From the NCBI GenBank assembly GCA_023053545.1, contig JAKZAN010000004.1:10912001-10976000 (forward strand): a DNA stretch of 64,000 nt, written 5' to 3'. The notes under the pieces were generated by a model that was not told the origin of the DNA, ran no database searches, and saw nothing but the letters and a program-made list of their open reading frames with translations. A program made the translations under genes and the position numbers. Each line of letters starts with the position of its first letter. Positions within the stretch are counted from its first letter, which is position 1. The stretch is from Lepidurus packardi (lineage: Eukaryota > Arthropoda > Branchiopoda > Notostraca > Triopsidae). Positions 1-12,813 of the stretch are shown here, piece after piece.

Positions 1-589
1 ACTTATAATCCTCTTGAGTATTTACATCCAGATGAGAAAAATGTTCGAAAACCAACTCCACTGTCCTTGCGCTTTTAAAAACGTTCGATTTTTCCTCCAA
101 CCTTACTCTTGTAGAACCTTCAAAAATGTTAAGCTCTTCCAGCTACTTTATAAACGATCTAATTAAAAATATACCTGCTTTCAAGACTACAGACGGCGCC
201 ATTTTTCTCTATAAACAAACACCCTGCAATTCGACCAGGTCCAAGACTAAAACCAATTCCTTAACTTACTGGACAGGCGTAAATCATTGATGAGTGCACT
301 GCACTTGTAGAAAAGAAATATAAATAGCTCAGTTTTGTAGAAAGATATGACTGTATGTTCATATTACATAACCTGCCAACTATACGTCAGATAAAGTACG
401 TCGAGATTTGACATTTTTGTACATTCCAGCGGCTTGGCATCGTCGCAGAAAGCTTGAATCCGAACTGTTCATTTTCCATTCGAGGCCTCGCATAAAGGCC
501 ACATGTCAGAAGAGTAAAACGAAAGAAAACAAGAGAAACACAGGGAGAAGAGACGGTTGTCTTCTCTTTACAATTTTACGTCTTTTTCT
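1..589. other. Region downstream of merlin, no gene seen
   Basis: I see no supported coding exon or RNA gene here. It lies just past the merlin stop codon and probably holds its 3' untranslated region, which would run toward lower coordinates. Small open frames on both strands have no family resemblance. Confidence 0.4.
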
Positions 590-3500
590 TTACAATTCTT
601 CAAAAAAAGCGACCCGCGCTTGAGTGGACCCTGATTTGATCTAGAGTTATGTCAGATACACATAAAACAAGAACATCAGAAACTAAGCAAACTGAATTGT
701 AACCCAAGCTTTGTGGGAACTCACACTTACCTTCCTCAAAGTCGAGTATTTCGTCTCTCCCATAAACATTTGTTCCTGGTGAAATTGATCCATTAAAGTC
801 TGGTTCTCTTCTACTTTCAAGACTTCAATCTCGGATTTAAGTTCTCGGAGTTGATCTTGCAAGTGCTTGGATTTCTCCAAGTACTCCACCCTAGTACACA
901 AGAAGAAAAGGTTTATTTAGTAACTAGAATTTCGTACCCCATGCAAGTAGAATTTCGGCACATATTGCTCTTATTTCTTTGTAAATAAGCTTGTTGTTGG
1001 TTGGCGTATACCAGCTTCCTACACTCGTGTTAATGCCAACGAGAAAACAGTCCACTTGGGTTGTTTCCGGTAAATATTCGTGCCAGGAACCAGAAAAATC
1101 GAGAAAAACAAACATGTCCCTTCCGCACCCTTAACTTCTTTGCTGGATTGTACTACTCATGCTTTTATCCCATATGGCCCTTTTCCCTTCATTTCCTGCC
1201 CGCTTTTACCTAACCGGGGGCACTGCGTTTTTCTTTCTTAACGCTCAGCCAGAGAAGCGTTAATAAGCCTCAATCATGTTCTTCACGACTGTCACGACCA
1301 ACAACACCCCCAAAAGGTAGCTGAGCTTCATTACTCGGAGCTTAATTACTTAGTCAACACAATTTTTGCGATCTCATTTGCTGGAAAGTTTTCTTTAAGA
1401 GAGAAAAAATGAGGTTTTCTCTTCATTTTCTTCCAGGGTTCGTAATTTTACTTTCTTTTTATACTTTTAGTTTTTTCTAGTTGTTTTTTTCTGGCTCTCA
1501 AAGACTGAAACCTAAGTGTGTAACATGGAACTCGGAGGAAACTCATTTTACCTTTCTTTTTCAATTTCCAGAGAGAGCTGCTCCATATCCCCTTCCGTCA
1601 AGAGTTCCACGTTGTACCCATTCGTGGATAACGGCAAGGAAAGTGACAAAGGCAAGGTCATGGGGTCTGACGGGTTTAATGGCAAGGGGTCTGCTTCTTC
1701 CAATCTCAAGCTTTGCAAATCCGCGCGTAACTCCGCGTTGACGGCCTGGGTAGATGGATATAGATTCGGAGTACTGGCACCCTGTTCAAAGGAAACGGAG
1801 AAAAGAAGGATATACAAATTTGAAAGCGAGTGGACAAGACCACCAATAATTGGAATGACTAATTACAGAAACTGTCGTGGGCAATGAAGAGGTTTGAGTG
1901 AGGACTTCCACAAGTCTTTTCCTCGTTTGTGCTTCCGCCATTCGAGCGCGGACGAGTTCTTGCTGCAACTGCTGGGCTTCGGCTGCTCGGCGCTCCGATT
2001 GAGCGACTGCTCGCGAAGCGATGCTTTCAGCTTCGACCAATTTGCGTTCGACGAAAACGCGCTCTTCCTCGCTCTGCAATGCCAAGAAGCTCATTAATAC
2101 AACTTTTAATATGTGTTTTCCGTGGATAATTAAGCTAAGCTGACAAGTCATTCACCCAAGCCAGCGGATGTTAAATTGGCATCGCTAAAAAAATCCTTTT
2201 TTTTTAAACCATTTTTTTTAAGAAAATTTTAAATTTTTACAATTGGTATAGTTGCCAAGCCCGAATGGACTGACCTTGCATTGAGGTCGTTCTTTACAAT
2301 ACATGCGTTACCTTAATAGCTGAAACACGGATGCGTTGGATCTCCCGTTCTGCATCCGACGCTTTCTGGGTCAATAACAACGCTTCTTCGTCGGCAATTC
2401 GCGCTTTTTCGGCTAAAAGCTCGGCGGATTCCTCGGAGCGACGTAGCTGCTCTTGTCCCAAACGCATCTCATCTTGGCACTGTAATAATCGCTGCTCCAG
2501 GGCCGTTTTGTCGCGCTCCGCAGCTTCCCGCAGCTGTTTCTCGCGCGCCAATTTGTTGCGTTCGAGTTGACGACGAACTTTTTCTTCTTTTGCTTGCGCT
2601 TTCATTTGCTGAACTTCCATGGAATCCGGCTTCCGCCTCCGCATAAAGAGATCGTGATTTCCGATGCACAGATCCAAAATCTAGGAAAAATTGCTAAAGA
2701 CTCATAACTTATTTGGTTTGAATATAATCTCGGCTTGTTCCCTCCTTCGCAGACCAGCTTTTTAAATTTGCATACCTTTCTGTGCTATTCAAAGTTTTAA
2801 TACCATTTTTTTTTATTTTCTTCTTTCTGATTATTTTTCCGAATTTTCTCTTCAAGAGATAAAATCTACTTGCTATCACTAAGGGGTGTTTTAGGGATAA
2901 AATACATTAAAAGATGGCAGGAGTTCAAATGGAAAGTGCTCTTCTTGCAGTATTAAGCAATGCCAAAGGGATTACTACATCTTTTTTCGCTACTTTACAG
3001 CTTTTTTTTACCAATTTGTTGATGCGGTGTTTATCCGAATAGAAAACGAAAGGCGGAGCATTTCGGTCGACAGGTTTGATGGTAAATTTGCGGTCATCAA
3101 AAGCGATATTCCGTATTTCGCTCCATGGAAACGAAACTCGAGCCGTTAACTTGTTATCCTGCTCGTAAACGTTCAGTCCCAAGGCTGTAACGCCTAACCA
3201 TAAGGGGCTCCCCTTTTTGTTCTATTGGAGAGAAAAAATAAAAAAGAGAGAAAAAATAAAAAAAGAGAGAAAAAAACATTTCAAGTGGACGGTTACGTCT
3301 CTTTCAGTCAAAAACTCGGGGAAGGGATCTAACCTGAATAGGAAAGTAGTTGACGCCATACATATCTAAATCCTGGGCGATTTTCAAGTACTCCATTTCA
3401 GCCTCGTCACGAGACAACCCTCGGTGATCCGCATACCAAACTTGGATACGCTCCTCCCACATTTGGGCCGTTAATTGATACTGGGAGAGAACTCGCTGAG

Positions 3501-4589
3501 GCAATAAATCTCCTGTCGAAGGTAGTCCAGTGTTGGTTGTGGCATCATGATCGCCATACTAAATAATAGAAATAAAAAAAGTTCCTGGAAAAGTCAATAA
3601 AATGTAATATACAAACTTTGGCTTGCAGAGCATAGGAGGCCAATAAGACTGCGGCTTCGGGTGGACAGTAAATGTCCATACCTAGAATACTCTGCTGGAC
3701 TTGTAAAAAGAACAAATGTTGCGTCACGGGCTGGACTAACTCCTCGGCAACGTCCTCAGGGAAGAATTTGGCCAGGAATAAGAAAGGAACTGGAGTCTGC
3801 TTAGGAATATCATGGTCTTGGACTAGAACAAAAAGAAGGGCTGATTTGTGGAGCAAAAACTGTTTGTCTGAATTGAAATATAGTACCTCGGCGGTCCATT
3901 TTTAGCCAGGCAACGAAGCCTTTGGAATCCGTGTATTGCAGTCCAAAATACCACGTTTCTCGGAGACCAATCGTGCGGCAAACCAAATCAAAGAGATCCC
4001 GACCAGTTGCTTTCCACTGTTGGGAGATAAAACGGGTTAGACGTGATGAAATTTGCCATGTCAAGTCCGATTATTCCCTCAGGGAGATGTGCTTATAAGT
4101 TATTCTATGTTCATGTCCAAGCCAGGAGACCGTAGATTCCCAAACAAGATCAAAAGCCATAGACGTGTAGTGGATAATTGGTGTTTAATTGGTCCAGCTG
4201 ACCGTATTTATATTATAATTAATCAAGGAATTAGGTTAATAACGCCTAATGCAATTTAGACGAACACAATTTAGAAAAGGCCAACCCGCACTGGGATTTT
4301 CGCGTTAAATTTTAGATGGGGAGAGACAAGTTGCAAAGTTTAGGACGTGCTTTGGAGAGAAACTAGTTGGGGGGTTGTATTGAAATTCAAATGTAATCTA
4401 GTATATTATAGATGCATTTGGGGCAGCCAGAGAGTGTGCAATTAAGAGTACAATACAAAAGAAGAAGGAAGGAGACAAATTGTACAAATAAATAAGGAAA
4501 AGGCGAAATTCCGTGCCTCCATGCTGAACTCCAGCTGGGCGTCCATGGTGCTGACTTGCACGGGAAATGTCTTCCCACATTTTTTGCGT
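590..4589 (-). CDS. Mer: Merlin (NF2 family) FERM-domain protein, first coding exon missing
   Basis: Merlin links membrane proteins to cortical actin and signals upstream of the Hippo pathway. Exons, 5' to 3': 4589-4517, 4016-3887, 3822-3617, 3558-3334, 3221-3012, 2680-2312, 2073-1867, 1781-1552, 890-731, 640-590; all join in phase. The first six give the FERM domain ([61 protein letters not shown]), followed by the alpha-helical coiled-coil region ([23 protein letters not shown]) and the C-terminal ERM-like tail. The closing stretch KYSTLRKIKSG then ARVAFFEEL matches insect merlin rather than ezrin/radixin/moesin. The intron after the first listed exon seems to use a GC donor at 4516-4515, and the 2073-1867 exon has a weak donor. 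The first exon, carrying the start codon, was not located; a foldback repeat sits upstream at 4819-5272. Confidence 0.93.
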
Positions 4590-4818
4590 CTAAAGTTCAT
4601 TGTTGTTCACATGATACAGAAATGACAAAATTTTAAGAGTGACTCATGGTTCAGTTGTGAAAATGCCGTCCACTCCACATATCAACAGTTGAGTTGAAAG
4701 TAAACAAATCAAGAAGCGAATTCTCAAATTCCTGGTATCTAAACGGCGAACTAATTCATGCAAAGTAATGTTTAACGAAATGCGAACCTGTTTTGACTTT
4801 CCTTACATAGCTCTTTTC

Positions 4819-5272
4819 GGGAACGCGACACAAGGACGACTCGACAAAAGGACTCCGTGTACCCGACAGAAGGACGCCGGGCCCCGACAGAAGGACGCCA
4901 GGTCCATAATCTTTTAAGAGACCAATAAAATTTCGAATTTAAAGAGTCTCTGCTCATTGGTTAAACGCCAACGAGATTAAAAAGTGCTTAAGCCGTATTT
5001 AAAAATACGTCACAAGGATAGGTTAGGTTACATTAGGTTAGGTTAGGCGTCCTTCTGTCGGGTTCCTGAGTCCTTTTCATGTATTTTTTAATACAGCTTA
5101 AGCACTTTCTAATCGCATTGGTGATTGCCAAGAGCAGAGACTTTTTGAACTTGAAATTATATTTTTCCCTTAAAAGATTATGGACCTGTATGGCGTCCTT
5201 GCGTCGGTTCCCGACGTCCTTATGTCGGGTACACGGAGTCCTTTTGTCGAGACGTCCTCGTGGCTACTTCCC
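4819..5272. mobile_element. 454-bp foldback (long inverted repeat) element with target-site duplication
   Basis: The two halves of this stretch are imperfect reverse complements over roughly 200 bp each. Shared blocks include CGACAAAAGGACTCCGTGTA on the left and its complement on the right. The outer ends read GGGAA and TTCCC. The 8-bp direct repeat CTCTTTTC flanks the element at 4811-4818 and 5273-5280 and matches for 10 bp if the following GG is counted. There is no transposase frame, so it is non-autonomous. The superfamily is not clear; an 8-bp duplication would suit hAT- or P-like integration. A related sequence lies at 32362-32752. Confidence 0.75.
5023..5047 (+). repeat. Short TTAGG telomere-like array in the centre of the foldback element
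   Basis: Five units, two TTAGG, one degenerate TTACA-type unit, then further TTAGG copies, sit between the two arms of the inverted repeat. TTAGG is the common arthropod telomere repeat. The array is short, so chance or internal slippage remains possible. Confidence 0.6.
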
Positions 5273-5483
5273 CTCTTTTCGGTACTTGACGGTGTTTTGA
5301 TTTAATTAAGATTCTTAAAAATTTCACAACTAAAGCACTTTAGAAAAAAATTAAGACCAACATACTAAGACACGAACAGAAGATACTGAGAACATACTCG
5401 AGGCTGAATCGATTTTACTTATCAAAATTAGTATACTGTTTACAATAAAAACCATAATGAAGTCATGCGAAACCATCTTCTTA

Positions 5484-7338
5484 TTACTGAGAATTTGTCA
5501 AATACATTAAACTCATCTCCTTTTTTCGTTCTGCCAAAACTGATTTTACTTTGCTATACGCTCCTATGCTAGTAGTAGGTGGCGACATTTCGAGGTCGCC
5601 GATACCGGAAGCGAAATTACCAAATTTGGGAAGGCGAGAATACGGAGAAAACCGAACCGATATGGGTGTTCCGTAGTCAACTCTCTTGGATGACCCCAAC
5701 CTCGGAGATTCCATAACTGGGCTAGAATTAGACTCTAATGGAATCACTGCGGATTCTTTGGCGTCACTAGCTTCAATCTCGTCCATAACAATTCCCGAAT
5801 CTTGTGATTCTGGCAATGAGGGTTTCGAGATCGTTGAAGGAATATTTGTTTCTCTTACAGGTGAATCAATGTCCAGAGTAAAGGGTTCGCTTCCATGGGG
5901 TGAACTTACGTTTGGCAAAAGTTCTGGAGTTTGGATTGCTTCGTTTAGCGGTTCTAGTTGGACACTATCTTGGCTTTGTGTTTCCAATTCACTTGCTGTA
6001 GCCAAGTCTATTGTACTTTCGCTCAGGAAGCCCGAATTCCCTGTCAAACTATCCTCGTTTGTAAAATCGACCGTGCTCTCGTCTTGAACCATTTCAAGCT
6101 GGGAGAGAAGTAATTGTTTTTGCCTCTCCAGGTCTTCCAGTGAACTACTTTGAATGTTTCCCGAATCTACCACCTCTTTAGTATCTTTCACGTCAGTGCT
6201 ATTCTTCCGCTGTCCAATTTTGCTTTCTAATGCTTCGTTTCGGAGAGCATAATCCGTTTTCAGCTTGTCAATCATAAACTGCTTCATATGGTGGTCTTGC
6301 ATGGGAGGGAGATAACGTTCTCGCGTCTACACAGGAATAATTTTTAAAAAAATCCAATTAGTTAGGAAAATTATACTTACTGCTCTGTCATAGTAATCTT
6401 CAGTTTGTACATTGAATCCAGGGAAGTCTAAGATCTTGCGGAAGTCATACTGGAAAGGAGTAGCACACTTTCCATTACTTGCTTCTCCTAAGGAAGGATA
6501 CATCAAGATTAAAATTGGGGAGAAATATGGTATTTTACCAGCAGCTGTGCTACCATCATCGATGCTAATGCCTGACTGTTCCATTTTGGCTTCTTCCAGC
6601 CAACCAGGAGGGTAACCATATATCCTCATTTTGTATATGAAAGGAGGTAAATCCTTAGAGCGTAAATTCATGGCGTCGCGCAAGCGCCTGCTAATTCGGC
6701 CAGGCTTAATGTGATCGAATTTGTTAATCCCGTCCCCATGGTACCTAAACGCGTACAAATAGTGTTACTTTATTATCCCAAAGGAAATATAAGAGATAAA
6801 AGTATACCTGGTTTTGGGTACCGCATTCGCTAGAAAATCCAAACGATTTTTATTGATGGCAGCTTGGTTTCTAGGCTCGGTACACTGACTAATTTGATGG
6901 GGCCCTGAGCAATTGAAACACTGGGCAAACGTAGTAGGCTCTGGAGTTTTTTGCTTCTCTACTATGCCCACTTCATGCTCTAATATGCCAACCACATCCT
7001 ACAAGTACAGCCCAACAACAATGAATGTATATTAATTATGAAAATAATAGTATTATAAATCTTACCGTATCAAAGAGTGTTCGGCTTAACTTGTTGGCAT
7101 CCCCACTTGTGTCAATAGTAAACGAGGGCATTTCATCGCTGGGCAAATCAGCGATGTCCTAAATCACGAGACAAATAAACACATGTTAAGTTCTTAGAAA
7201 TAGAATGTTAATTGTTTCTGAATTACTAGTTCTTGAACTTACTACGCCCGGCGGACAAATGGTAGATTCCTCAGCAAAACTTGTTTCTGCAACGGAATTA
7301 CTTTCTTCAGTAATAACAGCTTGTGCTTTCATGTCCAT
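5484..7338 (-). CDS. ZCCHC8: ZCCHC8, scaffold of the nuclear exosome targeting (NEXT) complex
   Basis: ZCCHC8 holds together the MTR4 helicase and RBM7, which deliver unstable nuclear RNAs to the exosome. Six exons join in phase: 7338-7243, 7158-7066, 6998-6808, 6744-6539, 6487-6381, 6326-5484, for about 511 residues. The third exon has the CCHC zinc knuckle (CFNC, then H and C in CFNCSGPHQISQC). Exon 4 has the PSP domain (SRRLRDAMNL, LPPFIYKMRIYGYPPGWLEE), and PFQYDFRKILDFPGFN follows in exon 5. The long last exon is acidic and Ser/Pro-rich with little conservation. The start was chosen at 7338 because an in-frame methionine opens the first exon; a second lies two codons later. Size is somewhat below vertebrate ZCCHC8 (about 700). 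Confidence 0.92.
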
Positions 7339-7619
7339 TTTTTAAAAAGCAGGATTTATTTTTAAGTGAAAACCATATCCTTTCACGCTTGTTTACCAGA
7401 ACAGTAAACGAAATGGTTATCATCTCAATTGAAATCGATATCGCGTTTAAAACAGACGCGATACTTAGAAAGGGAGGGAGATTCAAACTCAAATAGAATA
7501 GAAGACCAATATATCGTTTCTCAAGAGGAAAATTTGTTCTTTTTGACTTTGGGAGCATGAGTTAACCTAAGAATCAGACACAAATTACTTCGACGTAACA
7601 CAACACCGAAATCTAAACC

Positions 7620-9724
7620 TTACTTGTGTTTCTTGAGGCTACTGGACTGATTGAAGGCTTTATCGCAGCCCGGAAATTCACATTTATACGGCCGCTCTCC
7701 CGCGTGAATTAATTCGTGTCGTAAAACGTGCGAGACGTGGCCAAATTGCTTCCCACATTGACTACAGCAATAGGGTCGCTCTTTCTCATGTGTCCTTAGA
7801 TGAACCGTTAAGTCGCTCTTTTTGAAGAAGACTTTCTCGCAAGAATTGCATGCAAAGCTCCTTTCCTTGATATGATCCCTCCTCACATGATCCTACACAA
7901 CTAAACTTCATGAAAAGAGTTCCAGAAAATACAGTACGGCACCTTACATTGAGCAAGGTTCGACTATTGTAGGCTTTGGGGCAGTGAGGACAACTAAAGG
8001 AGAGTGATTGGTTGTGTTCTTGGCGCAAATGTGCGGAAAGCCCTCGTTGAAAAGCAAATGTTTCATCGCATAACGTACACTTGTACTGGCGCAAGCTTTT
8101 ATCATGGGTGGCTGTGAAGAAAAATTAAAACGATTAAAAAACAATTCCCTGGATACAATATTTTACCTAGATGATTGTTAAACGTATCCTGTTTCTTAAA
8201 CACTTTTTTGCAGTGTTGACAAGCAAATTCCGCTTTTTTTCTGCGAATTTCTTTTTCAGAAGCGGGCGCTTCTTCTTGTATTACATTCGCGTTGATGACG
8301 TCCGAATCCGTTGGGATAATACTGCTAGATGATTCAATCGGCTCTTCTAAATCCATTCTATCCTTGCAAACCTCTTTTTCGCCATTCCAGACGCCTAAAA
8401 CTTGGCACAAGGCTTCAAAATCAAAAGCTGCGCTATCTGACAACGTATCATTGGCTTTCGCTTCCTCAGAAGTTTCTGTTGTGCGCAACTCGGGTAGTTT
8501 GACCGAAGAAAGACCTATGTTAAGTAGCTCTGAATCCGCCTCGTTATTACAGCTCATTTCCACCAAGAGTGGTATTTCCATGTGCAAATCATGAGCCTCG
8601 ATCGGTGGAGCAGGTAAACTGGGTTTCACAGGCGGGGCAGTCAGGACTACACTTTTGCGCTTAACCTTCTCGCACTTGTGTTGCCGCCACTCAGCAAACC
8701 GCGAAAAGCTTTGGAGACAGGCTGTACAAGATAAAGTTCCTTTTTCAGCGTGGTCTTTCTCGTGACTCCGCAGATCTAGCCGTGTTTCGAAGCATAAGCC
8801 ACACACTGGACAGTACGACTTTCTCGGAGATTGAGAAACTTGGCTCGAAACGACGCCAGGATGGGCTTTTCTTCTATGAGAGCGGAAAACGCCACTGCTT
8901 TTAAAGGATTTCCCGCAAAAACAGGTGAAAGGCAAAACTGTGGTTTCGCTATGAGCGCTTTCGCGATGGTTATGAAGGGCAGTGCTCTGCGTAAACCGTT
9001 TGGAGCAGAGCGAACACTTGTAGGGTTTCGTTCCTATTAACAAACGAATAATACGATACAATTAAATCACTTTTAATAAGTAAGTAATCACTTTTAAAAT
9101 AAGTTTACCATTATGGCCGCGCATGTGTCGAATCAAGTTGGATTTATGATGGAATTCCTTGCCGCATATTTCGCAGATACACCTTCGCAATTTGAAGTGA
9201 ATGTTGAGGTGGATTTTTAGGTCGTACCTTCGCTTAAAGGATCTGAAACATACGGGGCATTTTAATACACCTTCGTCAAAATTGGCCTCAGTTTCCGTGT
9301 TGGAATTGACGTTTTCGGCTAGCGGAACAGGTTCAGGTTTAGAAAAGGCTAAGAGGGCTTTGACAGCCGCAATTCTTTCATCCCAAGTTAGAGCTTGATC
9401 TTCGGTTTCTTCGCTAGCTTCCTCGTCGAGCCCTTGCTCTTGCCAATTATTAGACTCTAAACTGACAGTGTCGCCGATTTCCCTGATGGCAGCTTCCAAC
9501 ACGTCTTGAGTCTTGGGCATGGAGACATTATTAACGTCATCGTAAGGTTCTTCGTGCTCGTGGAAGTCTTCGAACGTTAACTGTAGGACGTTTTCTGAAT
9601 CACGGTTGGTTGCAGCGAGCTGTAATAATTGTTGAGGCTCACCTACTAAGCCCGAAATGGTTGCAGTCGTCTCGTATTCGAAAGCTGACAAACAGATTAT
9701 GTTTATAATAGGTTGAGGCTCCAT
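7620..9724 (-). CDS. C2H2 zinc-finger protein, likely transcription factor
   Basis: Four exons join in phase: 9724-9109, 9033-8167, 8111-7948, 7892-7620, giving about 639 residues. The N-terminal ~170 residues are acidic and low in complexity. Two fingers follow (CPVCFRSFKRRYDLKIHLNIH; CEICGKEFHHKSNLIRHMRGH). Exon 2 holds more fingers (CSLCSKRFTQSTALHNH and others), a long acidic spacer and one more finger. Exons 3 and 4 carry a C-terminal run ending in FPGCDKAFNQSSSLKKHK and the stop. Linkers such as HTGTKPY and HAGERPYKC are typical DNA-binding spacers. I cannot assign an orthologue. The start codon is the first methionine of a long frame. Confidence 0.88.
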
Positions 9725-11187
9725 TTAGGTCCGATTTATTAACACATATTCATGATCTCTTCTTTCAAAACACGCACAAACCGAGAAAACAAAACGGTCA
9801 AGGTTTGGAGGAGCTTGACTTTGAACCACGAACTAGAAACTACAATTGCGAATTACGTACTGAAACTAAAGTAATCTCTCGACATTATTACGTACTGAAA
9901 CTGAAGTAATCTCTCGACATTATAACTCACTTAAGCCTAATTCACCACTAGAAATTCGCCACATCATTATTCGAAGGGAAAAAACATTCTTGTCTTAATC
10001 TGAGTTAGGAAAAATCTATGCAAAATGACTAAACAATACAAGAATATCTTAATGTTCAAGCTTGAATTGTATCAACCATCCGACCAATTAGGGACCAGCT
10101 TTGTTACATTGTAATGCCACGGCAATACTGTAGCTTGCAGAAGCCTTTCGAAGAAGGATTTCGGAAGGATTTTGAAGGGAATTTTAGTCGATAAATTAGA
10201 CTAGAGTCGAGAAAAGAAGCCAGGAAATTGCTTATCCCTTTCATAGGAACTGTATTAATTACTACGGAACGTCAGTAATCAAAAAGACCAGGATGCCAAG
10301 GGAAGGGAACTTATCAGGTGAGTAAATTGTACAAACAAATTTGGAATAACCCAATAAATTTTAAAGACGCGTTTTTGCAAGGTAGAATACGATATTTCTT
10401 TTTTTAAATTCACCCACACCGGCGAAAGACTTTCTTCCTTCCTAGCATGGCGGTGAACACGAACCCACAATGGAAAACGTCGTGAAAGTGTCCCTGGAAC
10501 GATTCCCGTTGGTTTTTGAGAACCAGTGCAGTATGACAAAAACAGTGATGGCATGGCAGCAAAAAACTTGGGTCGGACTTAGTCTTATAAAGGGAGCGTT
10601 TGCATATTGGACGAGCTAAGGAATAAAAGTTTCTCTCAGCATCTAAAAACTCTCGTTTCTACTTAACGCTTTCCTCAAAAGTCTTACAGAAGGGAATACA
10701 GTACTCTCAAACCACTCTATAATACAGAATCTAATGTTTAATCTCTAAGGTATCGAAGCCTTTGATCCTGCTTCACAGGTTCAGTGCGGCAAAAATCCAA
10801 CAAAGTCATAAGTAAGGCCCTGGGTAACAAAAACAACTCTCATGCAAATCTCCCAAATTCCTTCGACGCTCTTTTTCAAGTGTCCGTTAACGAGTCCCTT
10901 ACGTTTAAAACCATCACACCCCTCCCCAATTTGACTGCTTTAACAAGTGAAAGCCTCCTCCAGTGGGCGAGCAAGAGTACATCCGCAATGGAAAATGCAA
11001 AATTCTGGAGTTTTGCCGAAAACAAGGTAATAAAGGTGAGTCGAAGAAGAAATGCATGATGAGAAAAGAAAAAGAGAAATCGCTGCTAAAATGACAATTT
11101 GACTAGAGTTTTCTTCGGCGTCCTCTGCTCACATCATGGGTGTGAGATTGGGCCTTATCATCATAATAAGGGAAGTGTGTTTTTTCT
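9725..11187. other. Intergenic region with a 35-bp tandem duplication
   Basis: I see no gene I can support. A 35-bp unit beginning ATTACGTACTGAAACT is present twice head to tail at 9852-9886 and 9887-9921 with one substitution. An open frame at 10784-11059 (plus) has no recognisable family. Confidence 0.5.
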
Positions 11188-12813
11188 CTAGAATAAGGCT
11201 GATGGAACAAGGCCAGCTTTGATGGACCCTCCTAGTGCCAGTATCAAAGCAGGGATACTCAAGGAAAAGCCAGAAGCTCCATTGCACCCATCCTTTCCAC
11301 TGCATGTGCACGTCGTGACGTAGATTTCATGCGTTCCGGTTCGGTAGGCACATGCCGCTTCTCCTGGTTCGCTTGTCAGCCAACCGCAGGTCCGGATAAC
11401 TCTGATTTTATTCTCCACTGCAGAGACAAGGGAAAAGATAAAAAATGTCATCAAATTAAGCTATTTAATTACGGTTAATTGAAAGATATGAAGGGATTCC
11501 CTATTATTGTACTAATTCTACCCAAAATGAAAGCTACCGTTTCCCGTAAGGTCAGTATTTCTCAATATTACAATGACGCAATAGTCAATACCCGAAACGT
11601 AGCCTAGTGAATCCATCTATTGCTCGTAATTGGAACTTTCTGGGTTACTCCGGTTACGTCGCTTGGTCGCTATTTTCTGGTTCTGATTAGTACAAGTAAC
11701 ATTGGGATACTGCAAAGAGAAAGTACACACCTTTCTGAGTGATTTTCCTGCACATAGTCGCGTTGATGCCTTGTAGATGCGGTCGTTCAATTTGGTCGCA
11801 ATCTGCCTTTTCGATAGTGTGGGAATCAAAGGGGTCAGCACAGCGAGGGTCGTACGCTGAATTGCATTCCCAACATTTGATGGCTTGACCTACAAAGACA
11901 GAAATAGAAGAAAGCAATAAAGAAAACAATTATTGATTCAATCCGACTGCACACACACAACCGAAACAAGAACTCTGTCCAGCTAATTAGATTACCTTAC
12001 AGCCGGGATAAAAAAGAAAATAGAAACTTCTGAAAGGTAAGAAAAACTTGTTCGAAAACTAGGTTTCGTCACGTGATATACATGAAACCCTGGGACGGGA
12101 GCGCTGTTACTCATATCGATCCGCTTCGTTTCGTTCGACGACCAGTCCGCTTCCTCTGTACCAAGCCAAACCCGCCTTTTCCTCCTGGATTTTCGCCAGA
12201 GCTTTATCCTAAACGTAATGCGGTCCAAAAAGAGACCCAATCGCCAAGATAATCTCGCCGCAAAAAAGAGAAACATTATCGTTTCAGACCATATCCCTCC
12301 AAACCTGACTTCATAGGATACGAAACCACAGTTTGGAACACTCTGTGTCATTTCAATCGTGTGAACCAAAAAGTAATATGCAACTCAACGCTATTGACTC
12401 AAGATCAAAAGCAAGCCAACATCACAACGGAAAATCGATCTTTAAACACATTGACTTTCAGATTAAAACAGCGAGAATATTCCAGTCGACCATGACTTGC
12501 GCAATAGCCTCAGACAAATGTACTGGCTTGATAAAACAGAAGAAATAAATACTCATCAACGAAAAGCCATACTTGGCGTCTGAGGTGGCAGGCGTAGACG
12601 GTAATTACCTCTGTCAACAATAAGTATTAGTTGGAGTTCTCACTGCTGGATCTTACTGCGAGGCCAATGTTGGTTTTACCACACAAGTCAACGTCGATAA
12701 ACGGAATCGATATACTTGGTATTCTATGTACCTTGTTGGGGTGCCAGTACGAGGATTAGGAGAGCGCAGGTAACTGATACAGCCAAGCTGCTACTTCGCC
12801 AGCCCAGTTCCAT
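11188..12813 (-). CDS. Secreted Ly6/uPAR three-finger protein, probably GPI-anchored
   Basis: Three exons join in phase: 12813-12732, 11889-11731, 11417-11188, for about 156 residues. Exon 1 encodes a signal peptide with a hydrophobic core (ALLILVLAP). Exons 2 and 3 encode a cysteine-rich domain starting IKCWECNS, with the usual closing CTCSGKDGCNG. A hydrophobic C-terminal tail (SIPALILALGG onward) fits a GPI-attachment signal. This layout is that of insect Ly6 proteins such as crooked, crimpled or boudin, which act at the membrane in septate-junction assembly and channel trafficking. The exact orthologue cannot be set from the sequence. Intron 1 is long for this window (842 bp). Confidence 0.88.

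Noticed and set aside
10784..11059. 91-codon plus-strand frame
   Set aside because: No recognisable domain, no splice partner and no codon pattern that supports a gene.
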